A DNA stretch of 64,000 bases from Limnephilus marmoratus (GCA_917880885.1 OU862920.1:38847019-38911018); one strand, 5' to 3'. Positions 20,675 to 33,017 are shown, counted from the first letter of the stretch. Made by a program: numbers and translations. Notes: a model not told the origin generated them from the letters alone.

Positions 20675-20875
20675 TGTAGTTCACACGCGGTAGAAGTGGA
20701 ACCTTTAGAAACTAAAGTACACAAGAGTGGGGAGGCTGCAAAGCACCGCACAAAGAGGAGACCGTTTATTTTATCTCATTCTCTCGCAGGCTAAATCCTA
20801 TATTTGTATGTGTTTGTCTCTTTTTAGTGTCGCTTTTTTGTTTTGTCGAGTTTTAAATCACAACGGTATAAAGAA
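20675..20875 (+). repeat. Dispersed 215-bp repeat, copy 1
   Basis: Starts GTTCACACGCGGTAGAAGTG and ends near GAGTTTTAAATCACAACGG. The same sequence recurs inverted at 33018-33232 and, split by a MITE, at 50397-51023. A partial copy lies at 18658-18737 on the plus strand. No coding potential; the class is unknown. Confidence 0.65.
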
Positions 20876-21056
20876 ATTTTACCATATTTCACAATCTCAA
20901 ACCTTTACGCCAAAACCATAGGTAGGTAGACATTTGCACATATAATATTATTATTATTATTATTCGTAGCATTGCTTTGTGCACATACAATACAAATAAT
21001 GGACGGCAGAAAACGAGCAACTCTCCGCGTGTCCGTATTATTTCAGCGTTCGGATT

Positions 21057-21567
21057 TATTTTGACGTCATGATTTGCTACGATCAGCGAATTTGGTTCAA
21101 AGGCGACAGGAGTCACTGCTAAATAGCTGCGGGATTGCTCGTTTCGACGAGATGCCTGTTTTAGAAGAAACCCCTTTAAATGATATATTGTTGACATCAG
21201 CGCCATTTGGTTGTAAACCGACAGGAGTCACTGCTAAATCGCCGCGGGGTGGCTCCTTTCGACGAGACGCCTGATTCCCCTTTGAATGATGATGTTCTTG
21301 ACATCAATTCTGATTTACTGCAATCAGCGCCATTTGGTTGAAAAGCGACAAGAGTCACTGCTAAATTGCTCCTTTTGACGAGACGCCCGTTTTAGAAGAA
21401 ACCCCTTTGAATGATGATGTTGTTGACGTCAATTCTGATTTGCAGCAATCAGCACCATTTAGTTGAAAAGCGATAGGATACAATGCTAAATCGCCGCGGG
21501 TTTGAATTAATGATTGCTCCTTTCGACGAGACGTCTGTTTTGGATGGAACCCCCTTGAATTAATGTT
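21057..21567. repeat. Four-unit imperfect tandem repeat
   Basis: Units begin at about 21061 (TTGACGTCATGATTTG), 21191, 21299 and 21423 with spacings of 130, 108 and 124 bases. Each contains ATCAGCGCCATTTGGTTG or close, CACTGCTAAAT, CGACGAGACG and AACCCCTTTGAATGATG. The differences are mainly small deletions. No reading frame is shared by the units. Confidence 0.75.
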
Positions 21568-21904
21568 GTTGCGAGGGGCGGATGACGCGGGTTGCAATTA
21601 CCCTGTGGCACAGTTGTTGAACAGTTCAAAGGGGGGAGGGATATGTGTAAATTCTACTCTCAATGCGAACTTATTTAGCTATTCAAGAGTAGAATTGAGT
21701 AAAATATGTGTAACTAAGTATCTAATTGATACGATCGAGAAATTTTAAATTATGTTTAGCGAATTACTAAAAAAAAAACCAAGCAATGTGTTGCAACGAA
21801 CATAACCATTGTAGGTAGGTACCTTTTATTTATAACTATTATATGGTAATAAAAGTATTCATCAACAAATAACTGTCTAATGACCGGTTAGTGGCTGTGT
21901 TGGC

Positions 21905-22250
21905 AAAATCGATGCGAAAATTGTGAAAATGTTTAATAAAACACGACTCGTTTAAAATTACAGCAAAAATCTCGTGGGGGTTGTCTTAAATAGCATTTAA
22001 AGAAACAGTGTGATTTTTTTCATGCATATAACTTGTAAAATAACTGAAACAAACGTGTTTATAATAATTTTTGAAGCATACTTTGCGATTTTTTTCTATC
22101 GAGGGAATTTTATATAATTTGCGTTTCGGCACGGGGAATGTCTAGATATTATCTTCAAGAATGACATATATTTTTTAAGAGCTTTAAAACTTAACGTGTT
22201 TAAGGGAAATGTGTAAGAAATCTATAGAAATTCGGGTAGCGGCGGAAGCT
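21905..22250 (+). repeat. TTAA-type MITE family, copy 1 (ends lost)
   Basis: Contains the family core from CGATGCGAAAATTGTGAAAA through AATAAAACACGACTCG and ATCGAGGGAATTTTATA to GTAGAAATTCGGGT-like text. The outer TTAA ends are not preserved. Confidence 0.6.
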
Positions 22251-22302
22251 TAACGCTAAAAAAAAGAGAGGGAGATATGTAATGTTAAAGGGAGCGCGCT
22301 AA

Positions 22303-22620
22303 AATTATGAAAATGTTTAATAAAACACGACTCATTTAAAATAGAGCAAAAATCTCGTGGGCAATGTCTCCAATAGCAGAAACATACATTTTCAAACTTG
22401 AAAAATAATAGAAAAAATGTGTTTATAATAATTTTCGGAGCATTCTATTTTTTTCCACCGAGGGAATTTTATATAATGAGCGTTTCGGCATGACAAATGC
22501 GTAGATATTATCTTCAAAAATAACATAAGTATATTTTTGTAAAAACTTAAAAGCGAAATAAAATAAAGAAATATGTTATAAAGCGGTAGAAATTAGGAAT
22601 GCGGGGCTTAAATATTTTTT
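22303..22620 (+). repeat. TTAA-type MITE family, copy 2, tandem to copy 1
   Basis: The same core as copy 1 in the same direction about 55 bp away. Text from ATTATGAAAATGTTTAATAA to GCGGTAGAAATTAGG is recognisable with moderate divergence. Confidence 0.6.
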
Positions 22621-24560
22621 TCCAATGCTCATAAGACAACTGACAAAAGTGGTGATGATAGGAACCATCGATGTAGCACAAATAATATAAGGCCGTTTTT
22701 TTAATAACTGATTATTTTGAAATTTCCTTGTTCTTTTGCCCAAGCTTGATAGACAAAGTGTAAATAGATATCTTGTGAAATGTTTAATAATGATTTTAGA
22801 TGTCCTATTGATAAACACGACTGACTCTTTGATAGAATACACAAAGAGATGGAATCGTTCCTTTTGATTCCATCGTCTGTCGTTTCCTGGAGCTATTCAA
22901 TAAACACCAGTGTATGAAGGTTCCCAGTAAAGACGGTGCGGTGCAAGTGTTTAGCTTACTTAACTCGCGTCTAATGGAAGTAACAACAATATAATAAACT
23001 GCCGAGCCCGTATACAATTCCCCGATAATCCAGCGGAGACGACGCGACGCTGAAAGACACCGTGAAAGGGAATGAGGGAGCCCTGCTTTGTTATATCAGC
23101 ATATAAAAACGTGTATTTCTAAAAACTGAACAAGACACCGCATTTCCTGCCCGCGTAAGTGTACCTACTCCATTCATGCGAGAGTATTTAAAATGATTTT
23201 AATGAAAAGAATCTGCCTTTGTGCCTTTTCGACTGAAGACAAGTGGGACGCGAAGGGACTGCTGAAGATGTGTTCGGTTGCCGCCGTGAGCCATCACAAT
23301 GGGCCTGCCATCGCATCGCCATTGCCTTCAGAGCCAAACTACTCTTCATTCACATAACGATCTTTTCCTTTTGACGGCCTTGTAAATAAATACGCTGCAT
23401 TCAAGAATGCCCACCTGATGGTCGTGTTCGACAACGAATGGGTGCGTCAGTAGTCAAATTAATGATAACTAGCAGTTAAAAACCTGCTCCGCGGGTATTT
23501 AGTGTTAGGCCCTGGGGGCGGCTTTTGCTTCATTTTGTAAATCCAATAGGAACTGGTTGCAAAATTAGCCCGTTCCTCATATCCACTGTCACCTTGTCAA
23601 CCAGTGATGGCTAGTCACCGCGAAAAAGTAACCGGGACGGGCGATGACGTCATATGTAATATACGTATAGCCGCTTGATACAACTGAGTATTACCGTAAA
23701 TCTTTCGAAATCCGGGGGATACTCCAGGTTCACAAATTCGTAGAACAAACGAAGGGCACATCCCTTTGCGTCTTGCTGACGAAAGTGGCGACATCTTGTG
23801 ACGAATTCTTGAATTAGAAACCCAATTACAACGGTAGCTTTGTCTGAAAATCCACGTACATGGATTTTTATATGGTACGACGGGTAAAGCGCGGCGACAG
23901 ACATGCGTTGGAAGCCGGATTCTTAATTTCAACCACACAGACGATACGGTAATAATAATGTTCGATAATCAAGTCAACCTAAAGATGGCGGGAAAATTCG
24001 TGCAAAAGTGAAAATGAAGAAATAAACAGGTAGTGACCAGATAACACTGCTTCACAAATAATAATAAAGCAGGATAGGAGTACATATCTTGAAAACAATA
24101 CAAACCGGTGAGCAAATCCCAAAGCATCAATCCTAATCGTTCATTCTTCTCCATTCAGGCGATCGCAATTACCCACTGCCTACTGCAAACAATACCCTTA
24201 AAGCTAAACTAACATTTCTGAACACACAAAAATAATAAATAAACATATTTATAGGTACGCGGTACATAATGCTGTCTTATTAGTGCAACCATTGAAAAAT
24301 CACGGGATAGTCTGAATTCTCAACACATTAATTCCAATTTTCAAAATAGTAATTAAAATAATTTTCTGAAAAAAATATTACTTCTTTTTTTTAACGCAAA
24401 TTTATAGTTAACATAACCAATAACAAGCATACATCATAGTTAGTTAAGGAATATAATATTTTTAAAATTTTGAACGTTCAATTGAAAAATATCTATGTCA
24501 GGGTACAAGTACCTAATCTATTACTTTTCCGAGCGGCATTACCAATGGTAGGTTAGTTTA
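22621..24560. other. Unassigned tll-upstream DNA
   Basis: No recognisable repeat or gene. Bases 23020-23460 are less AT-rich than the surroundings and have no repeat partner in the window, so this is a candidate regulatory or unique region. The overlapping short frames at 23615-23938 have no motif. Confidence 0.35.
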
Positions 24561-24628
24561 AGCGCCCTTGGGGTGATTTTTCACAAAAACGGCGCTCTAT
24601 AAATTATCCAATTATTATTATTATTATT
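24561..24628 (-). repeat. AAT-hairpin short repeat
   Basis: Minus-strand copy. AGCGCCCTTGGGGTGATTTT runs into the ATT-rich tail. Confidence 0.7.
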
Positions 24629-27168
24629 TTACATTTCGGAACAACAAAAGTCCTTTGCATGCGCGCTCTTGTGAAGTTGTCGAGAAAATTAACTCAATTT
24701 TTTGTATATCGGGAATTACCGTTCAGAAGATTACATACTGTTATCAGCAAATCAGTTTTCCTTCCATGGGCGTAGGCACGGTGGGGCAAGGCATTTGTGG
24801 CACCCTTGCTGGCCGAAGCATGAACTCTGGGATCGTCGACCGAGTGGCGTTTTCAAATTAATAGCACTTCGTTGGATAGTTTTTCCTTCTTCCGTTCATA
24901 TTCTTTGTATTAATTGAGCTTTAAGCATGAATATGTTGTAAGAGTCTACTTTTTTCGGTACCTACCTACCGTAGATTTTTATTTTTTGTCCCACCCTAAA
25001 TCAAAACCTGGCTACGCCCATGTTTTCATCTATTGTATTATAGGTACGTACCTACTGTATAGCTTGTCTGAATTCTTCAAAAAATCAGTTCCGATTTTGA
25101 AAATTACACATAAATTTAAAGTAAATTTAAGATCATTAAAACTGATTGACTAACGCACAATCAACAAAAAAGGGTGTTATGAAGACGTGAAACGCAGTGC
25201 CTACGAACCCTGATCCAAATTTTATTACTAACTTCTGAAGTCAATAAAAAACAATACGGTTCTTTGGTGAGCGCGAAAATAATCATTACAGGTGTACAAG
25301 GTGTCCAGGGTAAAGTAAAATAATCAGTATAGGTATACAAGGTGTCCGGGGTAAATTACAATAATCATTAATCACGCCCTTTTATGGGAGGAGTTAAAAA
25401 ATATTTGAGAAAAAGCTTTTGGAAAGGTTGGAAAAGGTATTTGAGAAATTTTTTTGCAGGTTGATTTCGTAAAGGCCTGTAAAAAACATTAACTCATTTT
25501 TTACGCATTGTTAATTTAAATAAAACAGAATTTTAAAATTGATTTCACGGAACAAAGCGACGCGGAGCCTAACGTCCGTTTCCCGCTCCGTTCGGGAGCG
25601 AACTGATAAAAAAACGGACGTAACAAGAACAAGTTATGTAGCCCTTCGGTGGATGGCGTAGAGTTCACTTGGAAAATCCAAATTCGTCTACTGCCGGCCG
25701 TATTGTAAAATAACAACGCGAAAATGCATATTTTATTTTATTTTGTGAACTTCGAGAGTAAAAATATATTTTTTTTTGCGATTATTACAAAAGAAACTGA
25801 ATTTGCTACATTAAACAATAAAACCATATCCGAAAAGGGGTTTATAAATAGGAGAGTTTGCCTTAAGTGTTTTTTACAGACTTTATATTTTATTTTTTTA
25901 TAGACTTATTAATAAAAGGCTTTTAAAAAAACTGACCGATATTTTTAAGGGCCAAGATATGTTAAAAGAAGCTTCTATAATTCTTCTAAGCAATCCAATT
26001 TTCAAAATAAAAACATATGATTTTGTATGATTTTTCCATTATTTGAAATGGCTTCATCTTAAAGGTATACAATATGTCCGGGGTAAAGTACAAAAAATTC
26101 GCGTGAAGTGTTCTACAACATGGACCTGCCAACAAGGAAAAAGATTAATAAATTATTCGAAATTCCAACATTTTAATTTAACTAATTAAAAAAAAAACCG
26201 GGAATGTAAATAATTTTAAAAATATGTAACTTACTTTAATAAATGGCCAAGATAAAAAGAATGGGTAAAAGCCAAATAAACAATTTAAAAAAATTTTAAA
26301 AAAAATCGCTTGTAGGTACTCTTCAGGTAGGTGCCATTAAATTTTAAAATTATTAATTTAATTATATTGTTTCCCATATCAATTTAATATTATTGTTTTG
26401 AGGGCATTTTATTTGTAGGTTTGTCAGAAATGCCAACTCAACTACTTTCTCAAATACCAGATGCAAATAGATTTTGGTAGGTATATCAGAAATGGTTCCA
26501 TGACAACTAAAAAGAGCTTGTAAGCTTGAATCCTACATCAATATGAAAAAATGTAACGGACGATCAAACAAGCAAATTCTATCTAATAGATGGGGTCATT
26601 GGATAATTGGGGTGGGTGATATCACATCGCGTGACATCATATGACAGGGGAAGCTGCACATCGTGGGAAGATAGATAGGTACTCCAATACCTACTTCGTT
26701 AGATACTAGTTTACTGAGTAGTTTTAATGGGGCACCTGCCAAACCACATAACACATTATGCGTTATGGGCCACAGACATTCTGTTACATCTGGATGTATC
26801 ATCACGCGAGAGGCGCACGCGGAATTCCCATAGCAGGGGGTACACAGGCAATATGTCCTCGTCATCCTGGGAAAGTTTTGGTCTCGTTATGCCAATTTAC
26901 TGTTTACATTAATGGGAGATATATTATAGGCAACTGAAAACTGTTGGTATTTTAAACTGCGCGGGTAGTTAGTTACTACACGATTAGATGGGTAGTTTTG
27001 CTCAATCAAGCTTAACGCATTGGGGGAATTTCAAATGAATTTTTAAGAGTTTTTTGTTATTTATTTTCAACAGATTAGGTAGTGAATAATATGTTGTTTG
27101 ATTTTCAAATACCACCCACGATAATGAGGTACCACTAACAAGTTGGGCGTATTATGTTAATTGATGTG
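24629..27168. other. Unassigned stretch with small mariner-like scraps
   Basis: Two direct repeats with TACAAGGTGTCC(A/G)GGGTAAA at about 25297 and 25340, and a third near 26067, resemble Tc1/mariner termini. Otherwise there is nothing gene-like. Bases 25540-25700 and 26580-26900 are GC-moderate unique patches without credible frames. Confidence 0.4.
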
Positions 27169-27451
27169 TATATGTTACCGTAAAAGCCCGAATATTGGTA
27201 AATCCTAAGATTTACCAACTCTTAATGGTAAAAGTCCGAACCGTTCTATAATCATCGTTTACCAACCTAACCTAAGTTAACCTAACCTAACCTAACATAA
27301 CTTAACCTAACCTAACATGTACTAAATTCTAATGGTAAAAGCCCTAAAAAGTCGTTTCTTATTTAAATATTATATTAAGAGTTGATAAATCTTAGGATTT
27401 ACCGGAAAATCTTAGGATTTACCGTAGTTCGGGCTTTTACAGTGACATATA
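27169..27451. repeat. MITE containing telomere-type CCTAA repeats
   Basis: The termini TATATGTTACCGTAAAAGCC and, reverse-complemented, TATATGTCACTGTAAAAGCC form an inverted repeat of about 24 bp (continuing CGAA) with TA at each end, which suggests a Tc1/mariner-like TA target. The interior has a second inverted motif (AATCCTAAGATTTACC and its partner) and a run of CCTAA units at 27263-27318, the complement of the insect telomere repeat TTAGG. Confidence 0.75.
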
Positions 27452-27571
27452 TAATTTTCCCACGAGATGTAATTATCTGACAAAATTTTAATTTACTTGT
27501 AAAATGTTATTCGAAAATATACACATATACAAAATGTAATTTAGATAACTACTATCCATCTACCTACCAAC

Positions 27572-28695
27572 CAGCGCCGGATCTGCCATACGTTCAAAAA
27601 CGTGCAAAAAACCTGGCGCCAACTCCGAAGGGGCGCCGTGAGAAAATAAATATTGTATTAAAATTTTGTTATAATATTCCCTGAATCTTTTAAAAATTAC
27701 CCATAGTACGAAATATTATTACGCTCTAGCAACACTTTCCAAAGAAACAGAATGCGCACGCATCAGGTTGGATCAACGGCTTACGAATTTATAGTCAGTT
27801 ACAGAATTTTTTTACAAATTCCATATATTTAGTTTAAACGTAAGATCTATTTTTCCATATATCTTTTATCGTCTTTTACGACGAATGGGTGCGATCCAAA
27901 TTCAATAACCAATCACAGCGCCGTATTTTTGTTCTAGTGAATCAAACAAACCGACTTTCGCCTTTCAAAATGCTGACAATTTTAGTTAGTGTGTCGTCCG
28001 TACGCTCGCTATTGTTTTATTTTGTACGATTTAAGTCTCTAGGAGAAGGTAGTTAAAGAACATTTTCTTATGAAATCTTCAGTAAATTCCATTAACAAAA
28101 ACATCGCACGGTTTGCAGGATTTGCAGGTTGCAACGTGTTTGACAGTTTCATCACTGATTTGACATATTATTTGAAGTTCGTCAAATGTGTAATTAATTT
28201 CTATTAGATTTGTTATTTTACGGTGTCAGTGTAAGCGTCTTTCGTAAGCCGTTGATACCATACGTCAGTGTTTAGTGTTTGTATGGTGTTTGTTCGCTCA
28301 ACACAGGGGAAATGCAAGGTACAAATTTGAGGTTATATTCTTATTAGATTTTTAAATTTATAACTAAATTTCTATTGGTTGTTAGAGGTTATAAAAGTAC
28401 TGTGGATTACAATGAATAGAATCACCATAATTTTATGTTTACCCAATAGATTCAGAGAGTATAGGGCTCCTGGCGATTCTCTCTTTAAAAAAAACGAGTG
28501 TGAGAGCTACCACCAGGTCACTTGGAAAACTTACACTCTTTATATGTCTTGATTTTATTTGATAAATTAGTGTAAAAAAAATTTTAATAAAAAATTAGGG
28601 TGAACGAATTTTTAATCAAAATAAAAATGTAGGGGGGGGGGGGGCGCCATCGATAACTACTGCACAGGGCGCCAGATTTCGTGGATCCGGCCCTG
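27572..28695 (+). mobile_element. Non-autonomous hAT element, copy B, TSD CTACCAAC
   Basis: The ends CAGCGCCGGATC (left) and CAGGGCCGGATC (reverse-complement of the right) are the same as copy A in opposite orientation. Perfect 8-bp duplications CTACCAAC flank it at 27564-27571 and 28696-28703. It aligns with copy A over most of its 1124 bp, but the transposase remnant is replaced by a short unrelated segment near 28440-28540. It has no coding capacity. Confidence 0.9.
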
Positions 28696-28875
28696 CTACC
28701 AACAAAACTAAACTAGGAATCTAAATAATTTTGAAAATGTTAATTACCTACAAGAAACCTACCGATAATTTTACAAAATGTGAAAGCCTTCGTGAATTTA
28801 CATACATAAAATAAAAAAAATAAAAAAATAGGCATTTAAAAAACTGTGTAACTACCTATCGTAATTTTAATAAAA

Positions 28876-29028
28876 AAAACGAGTGTGCTTTAGATCACAC
28901 GACTGAAGTAAAACTTCACTAACTTATATCTCCCTCTCAACTTCCGTTCGCCTCGCCCGACCGTTCGCCTCGCCTGACGCATTCACCAGCTTACTCCCCA
29001 AGTGAAGCGTGCATAAAGAAGTTTTACT
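28876..29028. repeat. Dispersed repeat with TGAAGTAAAACTTC ends
   Basis: An ACGAGTGTGCTTTAGATCACA lead-in is followed by TGAAGTAAAACTTC (about 28904). It closes with GAAGTTTTACTTCA (about 29013), an inverted pair. The same arrangement recurs at 57388-57822, there expanded by microsatellite and AAT-hairpin DNA. Confidence 0.6.
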
Positions 29029-29848
29029 TCAAAAACTAAAATTTTATCACAAAAGTTATTTTACCAGAGATTGGAACTTTATTACCTACAATATGAAATT
29101 TTACTAATACGAAATATAATTTTGATAGGTACCTATAAATTTTCTACAAAATGTAATTTACTAAAAACAAAAAAAAAATTATTACTAAATGTAATTTTAC
29201 TACACAGTGTAAGTTTACTACAAAAAATCGGTAAAGAGGTATAAATATGTTTTATACACAAAGAAATTTTTTTTCTACTTACATGACGAATTAATCTGTT
29301 GTGTGCGAAAGTTTTCGAAAACTAGTGTTATAATTAACGATCCTTCTAAATTCTACGTAAAATATTTGAGAAATTTCTACAGATGCCATAATATCATGTC
29401 CCTAATGTAAAATTGTAATTTTGATAATCACGTGACCCCTGAATTGTATCTAAATTAGAATAGAGAAAAAGTGACCCAGGTGGTGGCTGGTATTTCCCGG
29501 AGTAGGTGTATCGGTGTTCATCCGACAAGATGGCCAATTAGCTCCCCCAACGATGATTCGCCACTCGTTAACATATCATCGAACAATGATCGTGGGAAGC
29601 AGATTCCCCTTGTTTTCCGCCGCGATACGAGATGGCCAATTCGATGACCAAATGGTGTCAAAAACATCTAACAATTTGATCATTAAAACCGATGAATTGA
29701 ATCTAATCACACTGGGATACGCAGTTCAACTTATTTATATTTGAATACATGCTACAGGAGATATGTCGTACCTCTAACATAATGTCATGTACCTATTAGC
29801 TATTGTATGTGAAATCCTAGTAATATATAAAGGGATATGATATAACCA
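29029..29848. other. Unassigned AT-rich stretch
   Basis: No repeat partner or gene seen. A 76-residue plus frame at 29514-29744 lies in a GC-moderate patch but has no recognisable motif. Confidence 0.4.
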
Positions 29849-29852
29849 TTAA

Positions 29853-30244
29853 GGCTCCGCAACCGGGCTGGAAAAGAAGAAGATGGAGAGATACGAAATT
29901 ACGAATGCTAGAGGAGAGCGCTCGCGACAAAATCGATGCGCAAATTGCGAAAATGTTTAATAAAATACGACTTGTTTAAAATAGAGCCAAAATCTCGCGG
30001 GCATTTTCTTAAACAGCATTTAAAGAAACACTTTGAATTTTTTCATACATACCTATAACTCGTAAAATAACTGAAACAAACGTGTTTATAATAATTTTTG
30101 GAGCATACTTTGCGATTTTTTTCTATCGAGGGAATTTTATTTCGGCGCGGGGAATGTCTAGATATCATCTTTAAGAATAACATATATTTTTAAGAGCATT
30201 AAAAATTAATGTAAGAAATCGTTATAAATTCGGGTTGAGGGCCC
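29853..30244 (+). mobile_element. TTAA-target MITE, copy 3
   Basis: Flanked by TTAA at 29849-29852 and 30245-30248. The ends GGCTCCGCAACCGG and (reverse complement) GGGCCCTCAACCCG form a short imperfect inverted repeat. TTAA duplication is the hallmark of piggyBac-type transposition. The body matches copies 1, 2, 4 and 5. Assignment to piggyBac is by target site only. Confidence 0.65.
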
Positions 30245-30873
30245 TTAACACCTCAGGTTAATTTGTGCGCTTTTCGGGACAACACATAATGACGGCCTCC
30301 GTGGTCGAGGACGACTCAAAGAAATCGTTGTCTCCGTTACTATCGCATAGTGAGAAATATGATCAAAACGGAATTGGAAAGAGAAAATACGAAATTAGAC
30401 AAAAGTGTCCGGCCGCAATTAGAAAAATCATTAATTAATAAATAAACTAAAAAGTGAGGTGAACATAACATTTATCCAGAAAAAGCGTAAAGTGAGCCAT
30501 TTAAAAAAATTTAAAGTGTGCATTAAAAAAAAATTATTTTTAAAAAAATACGTGGTAATTTCTAATAATAAAATTCGAAAGCGTGTTTCATCACTTTTCA
30601 AAAAAGGTTTTTAGTTTTCGGCTAAATTCAAAATAAATTTTCCATTTATTTAGAATTTAATGCAAAGCGGAAATATTCCAACCGATTACAGGCCTGACGA
30701 GTTAACGGTTTTGAGATAAATATAATTTCATGTACCTAAAGAAGCGCCGTTTTTATGAAAAATTAACACAAAGGCTCTGAAATTCACTAAGTACTTGTCG
30801 TACGGGAAATAGGTGTAGCACTTAAGGCGCCGCATCCGCACTCAAAAAGAAGAAGATGGAAAGATATGTAATA

Positions 30874-31665
30874 TTCAACAAAAACAGCCCAAAATATGCA
30901 ATAAAAATAGCTAAAATATGCACGAAAATCCATAAAAAGGGCCAAAATATGCAATATAAAATAACCCAGGGAGTCGTATTTTTATATACTTTTTTTTTAT
31001 TTTAGTAAGTAATAACAATCGTATTTTCGAAAATATCAATTACAAAATGTATTTAACAATGAAATTTACAATTTACCTTTAAAAATGTATACGACTAAGT
31101 GCCTACTGTTCTAAGTGTTCTGTAGACAAATTGTATCTACGATCGCTTGATATATTTTTGTAAGCGGAAAAGGTGCGATCTATGTCTACTGATGTGACTT
31201 GACAAAATTTAAATTTAGGAGTGATTTTTGAACTTTTTGTGCCGGGCAAAATTTCACCTGCCCCGTTGATGAAGCTATCAATTTGGCACAAGGGTTTAAA
31301 CCCTGGGTTATTGTTCAGAAAGTTTTTAAACTTTTCTTTGAGTTAACTCGGGCATAGGTTTGGCAACGAGGAATTCATAAGGCGAATTTTCTTCATAACC
31401 TAAGTAGATTTATTCAACGCCAATCCATGAGTTTCAAGCGTTTTTATACTAAGGCGAAGGGCGGCCGGAGCGATCAGTTTGCTAGCCGCCCGCTTAGCTA
31501 TATGACTTTTATAGTGTCACTATGTGAGGCATCTGAACGATGAACGAGATCGGGCGTAAATATGCAAGATCTCAATTTTTTTGCTAAAATATGCAAATAC
31601 CGCTGAAAAGGGTCTAAATATGCAATTGCATATGCAAATATGCATTTGCATATAATCCGGTCTTT
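30874..31665 (-). mobile_element. Deleted hAT-like element with AATATGCA subterminal repeats
   Basis: The insertion is nested in the MITE copy 4. Both ends carry clusters of AATATGCA (about 30893-30955 on the left, 31557-31650 on the right), a plausible transposase-binding array. The middle keeps a C-terminal transposase scrap (31103-31291). Flanks TATGTAAT and TTAGTAAT may be a worn 8-bp duplication. Exact ends are uncertain by a few bases. Confidence 0.6.
31103..31291 (-). pseudogene. hAT transposase C-terminal dimerisation fragment
   Basis: Sixty-two residues including VTSVDIDRTFSAYKNISSD and RRYNLSTEHLEQ. This corresponds to the hAT C-terminal dimerisation block (S-V-D/E-x-x-F-S..K..L...R..L). 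The rest of the transposase is gone, so it is inactive. Confidence 0.6.
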
Positions 31666-32060
31666 AGTAATAACGAATGTTAGAGGAGTGCGCTAATATT
31701 TAAAGCGATAAAATCGATGCGAAAATTGTTAAAATGTTTAATAAATCACGACTCGCTTAAAACAGAGCAAAAATCATGTGGAGGGCTTCTTAAGTATCAT
31801 TTAAAGAAACATTGTGAATTTTTCACAACTATAACTTGTAAAATAACTTAATCAGAGGTGTTTATAATAATTTTCGGAGCATACTTTGCGATTTTTTTCT
31901 ATCGAGGGAATTTCTTGTAATTTGCGTTTTGGCGTGGAACGCGTCTAGATATCTTCCAAAATAACACATATTTTTTAATAACTTAAAAATTTCAAATGTT
32001 TAAGACATGTTAGATGTTTAAGATGTAAAATGTTGAAGGGTTTTATGTAATATACGGTAG

Positions 32061-33017
32061 AAAGTGTGTAGGTGGGTACTGTCTAATTTTGTTAATAATT
32101 TATTAAATAATTGAGCAACAAAAAACATGGCTTGTAAAATTTTGAAAAACTCAACATGGTTCAATTTTTAATCACAACCCTGAATTACCATCATAAATTG
32201 CACCTTTCTATCAAAAATTCAATTAAACTCTTAATCGAGAAAGCCATTAGTAAAAAGTGTGATTGCTGAACGATTACATGAAATCCAAAGTGACGAAACG
32301 CTCCGGTCCTTTTGTTGGTGAATTCACTAATCATGCACAGGTCGCCCCCCATTGTTTCCCCTAATAGGGGGACCCGCTGTAATATTGTTACTGCCACCCC
32401 TAATACGCGATGTCCGCTTCGCGTTTACCAACATGTTTGGGTGCCAATCCATGAAGGCCGGTGGAAGTTTAAAAAAAAATTGTAATGTTTTTACACGTTT
32501 TAAATAAATTATGACAAATAAAAAGAACAAATCATCAAATGTATTAGATACATTATTTTTCTATAATAGGTAGGTAGGTACCTACTCTGTAAAACTGAAG
32601 CTAATAATTAGGCATCAATAATTTTTTGAAACTGTTAATTATATTTTAAGAAATTTTAATGTTGTACATAAACCAAAAAAATATGAACTTTGTTCCCGAA
32701 AACAAAATTCACAATTTTTTTTATTTTATATATTAACGTCACATATTGATGACTCGAGGGAAACATTTATCTCTACAATATTACGCAACCGATTAAAGCA
32801 CGTTATATCATACGATAAAGTTATACTTTGGGTTTGTTAAGTTTTTGTTTGTTTTTTTTTGCTTCACCCTTCTTCAATATTCTATAAATTGTTTTATGTT
32901 CTTGGAATCTATGAAAAATTATCAACTAAATTCCATCAGTTGGAATTAAATATAACAATGTATCGTGTTTGGTGAAACGCAAACTTTCATTTTTTCTTTC
33001 GAAGTGAAAACTTCTTT
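32061..33017. other. Unassigned stretch
   Basis: No repeat partner or gene. Bases 32180-32470 are less AT-rich with short frames on the minus strand that have no recognisable motif. Could be regulatory DNA upstream of tll; this is only a guess. Confidence 0.35.

Larger units (their letters stand above)
17714..21056. other. tll upstream region, mostly unassigned
   Basis: Expected to hold the tll first exon and promoter (minus strand), but no convincing short exon ending in a phase 1 donor was found. Visible repeats are 18658-18737 (partial), 19043-19114 and 20675-20875. The rest shows no recognisable gene. A GC-moderate patch at 19740-19910 looks like unique sequence. Confidence 0.4.
30826..32060 (+). 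mobile_element. TTAA-target MITE, copy 4, split by a hAT remnant
   Basis: Starts after TTAA (30822-30825) with GGCGCCGCATCCGC. Family sequence runs to about 30873, is interrupted by 30874-31665, and resumes at 31666 with ACGAATGTTAGAGGAG and the usual core. The 3' end is diverged and its TTAA is not clear. Confidence 0.55.

Noticed and set aside
21057..21567. CRISPR-like array
   Set aside because: Units are long, imperfect and without short identical repeats separated by unique spacers; the genome is eukaryotic.
23250..23345. GC-moderate patch as the first tll exon
   Set aside because: No minus-strand ATG frame ending in a phase 1 GT donor was found there.
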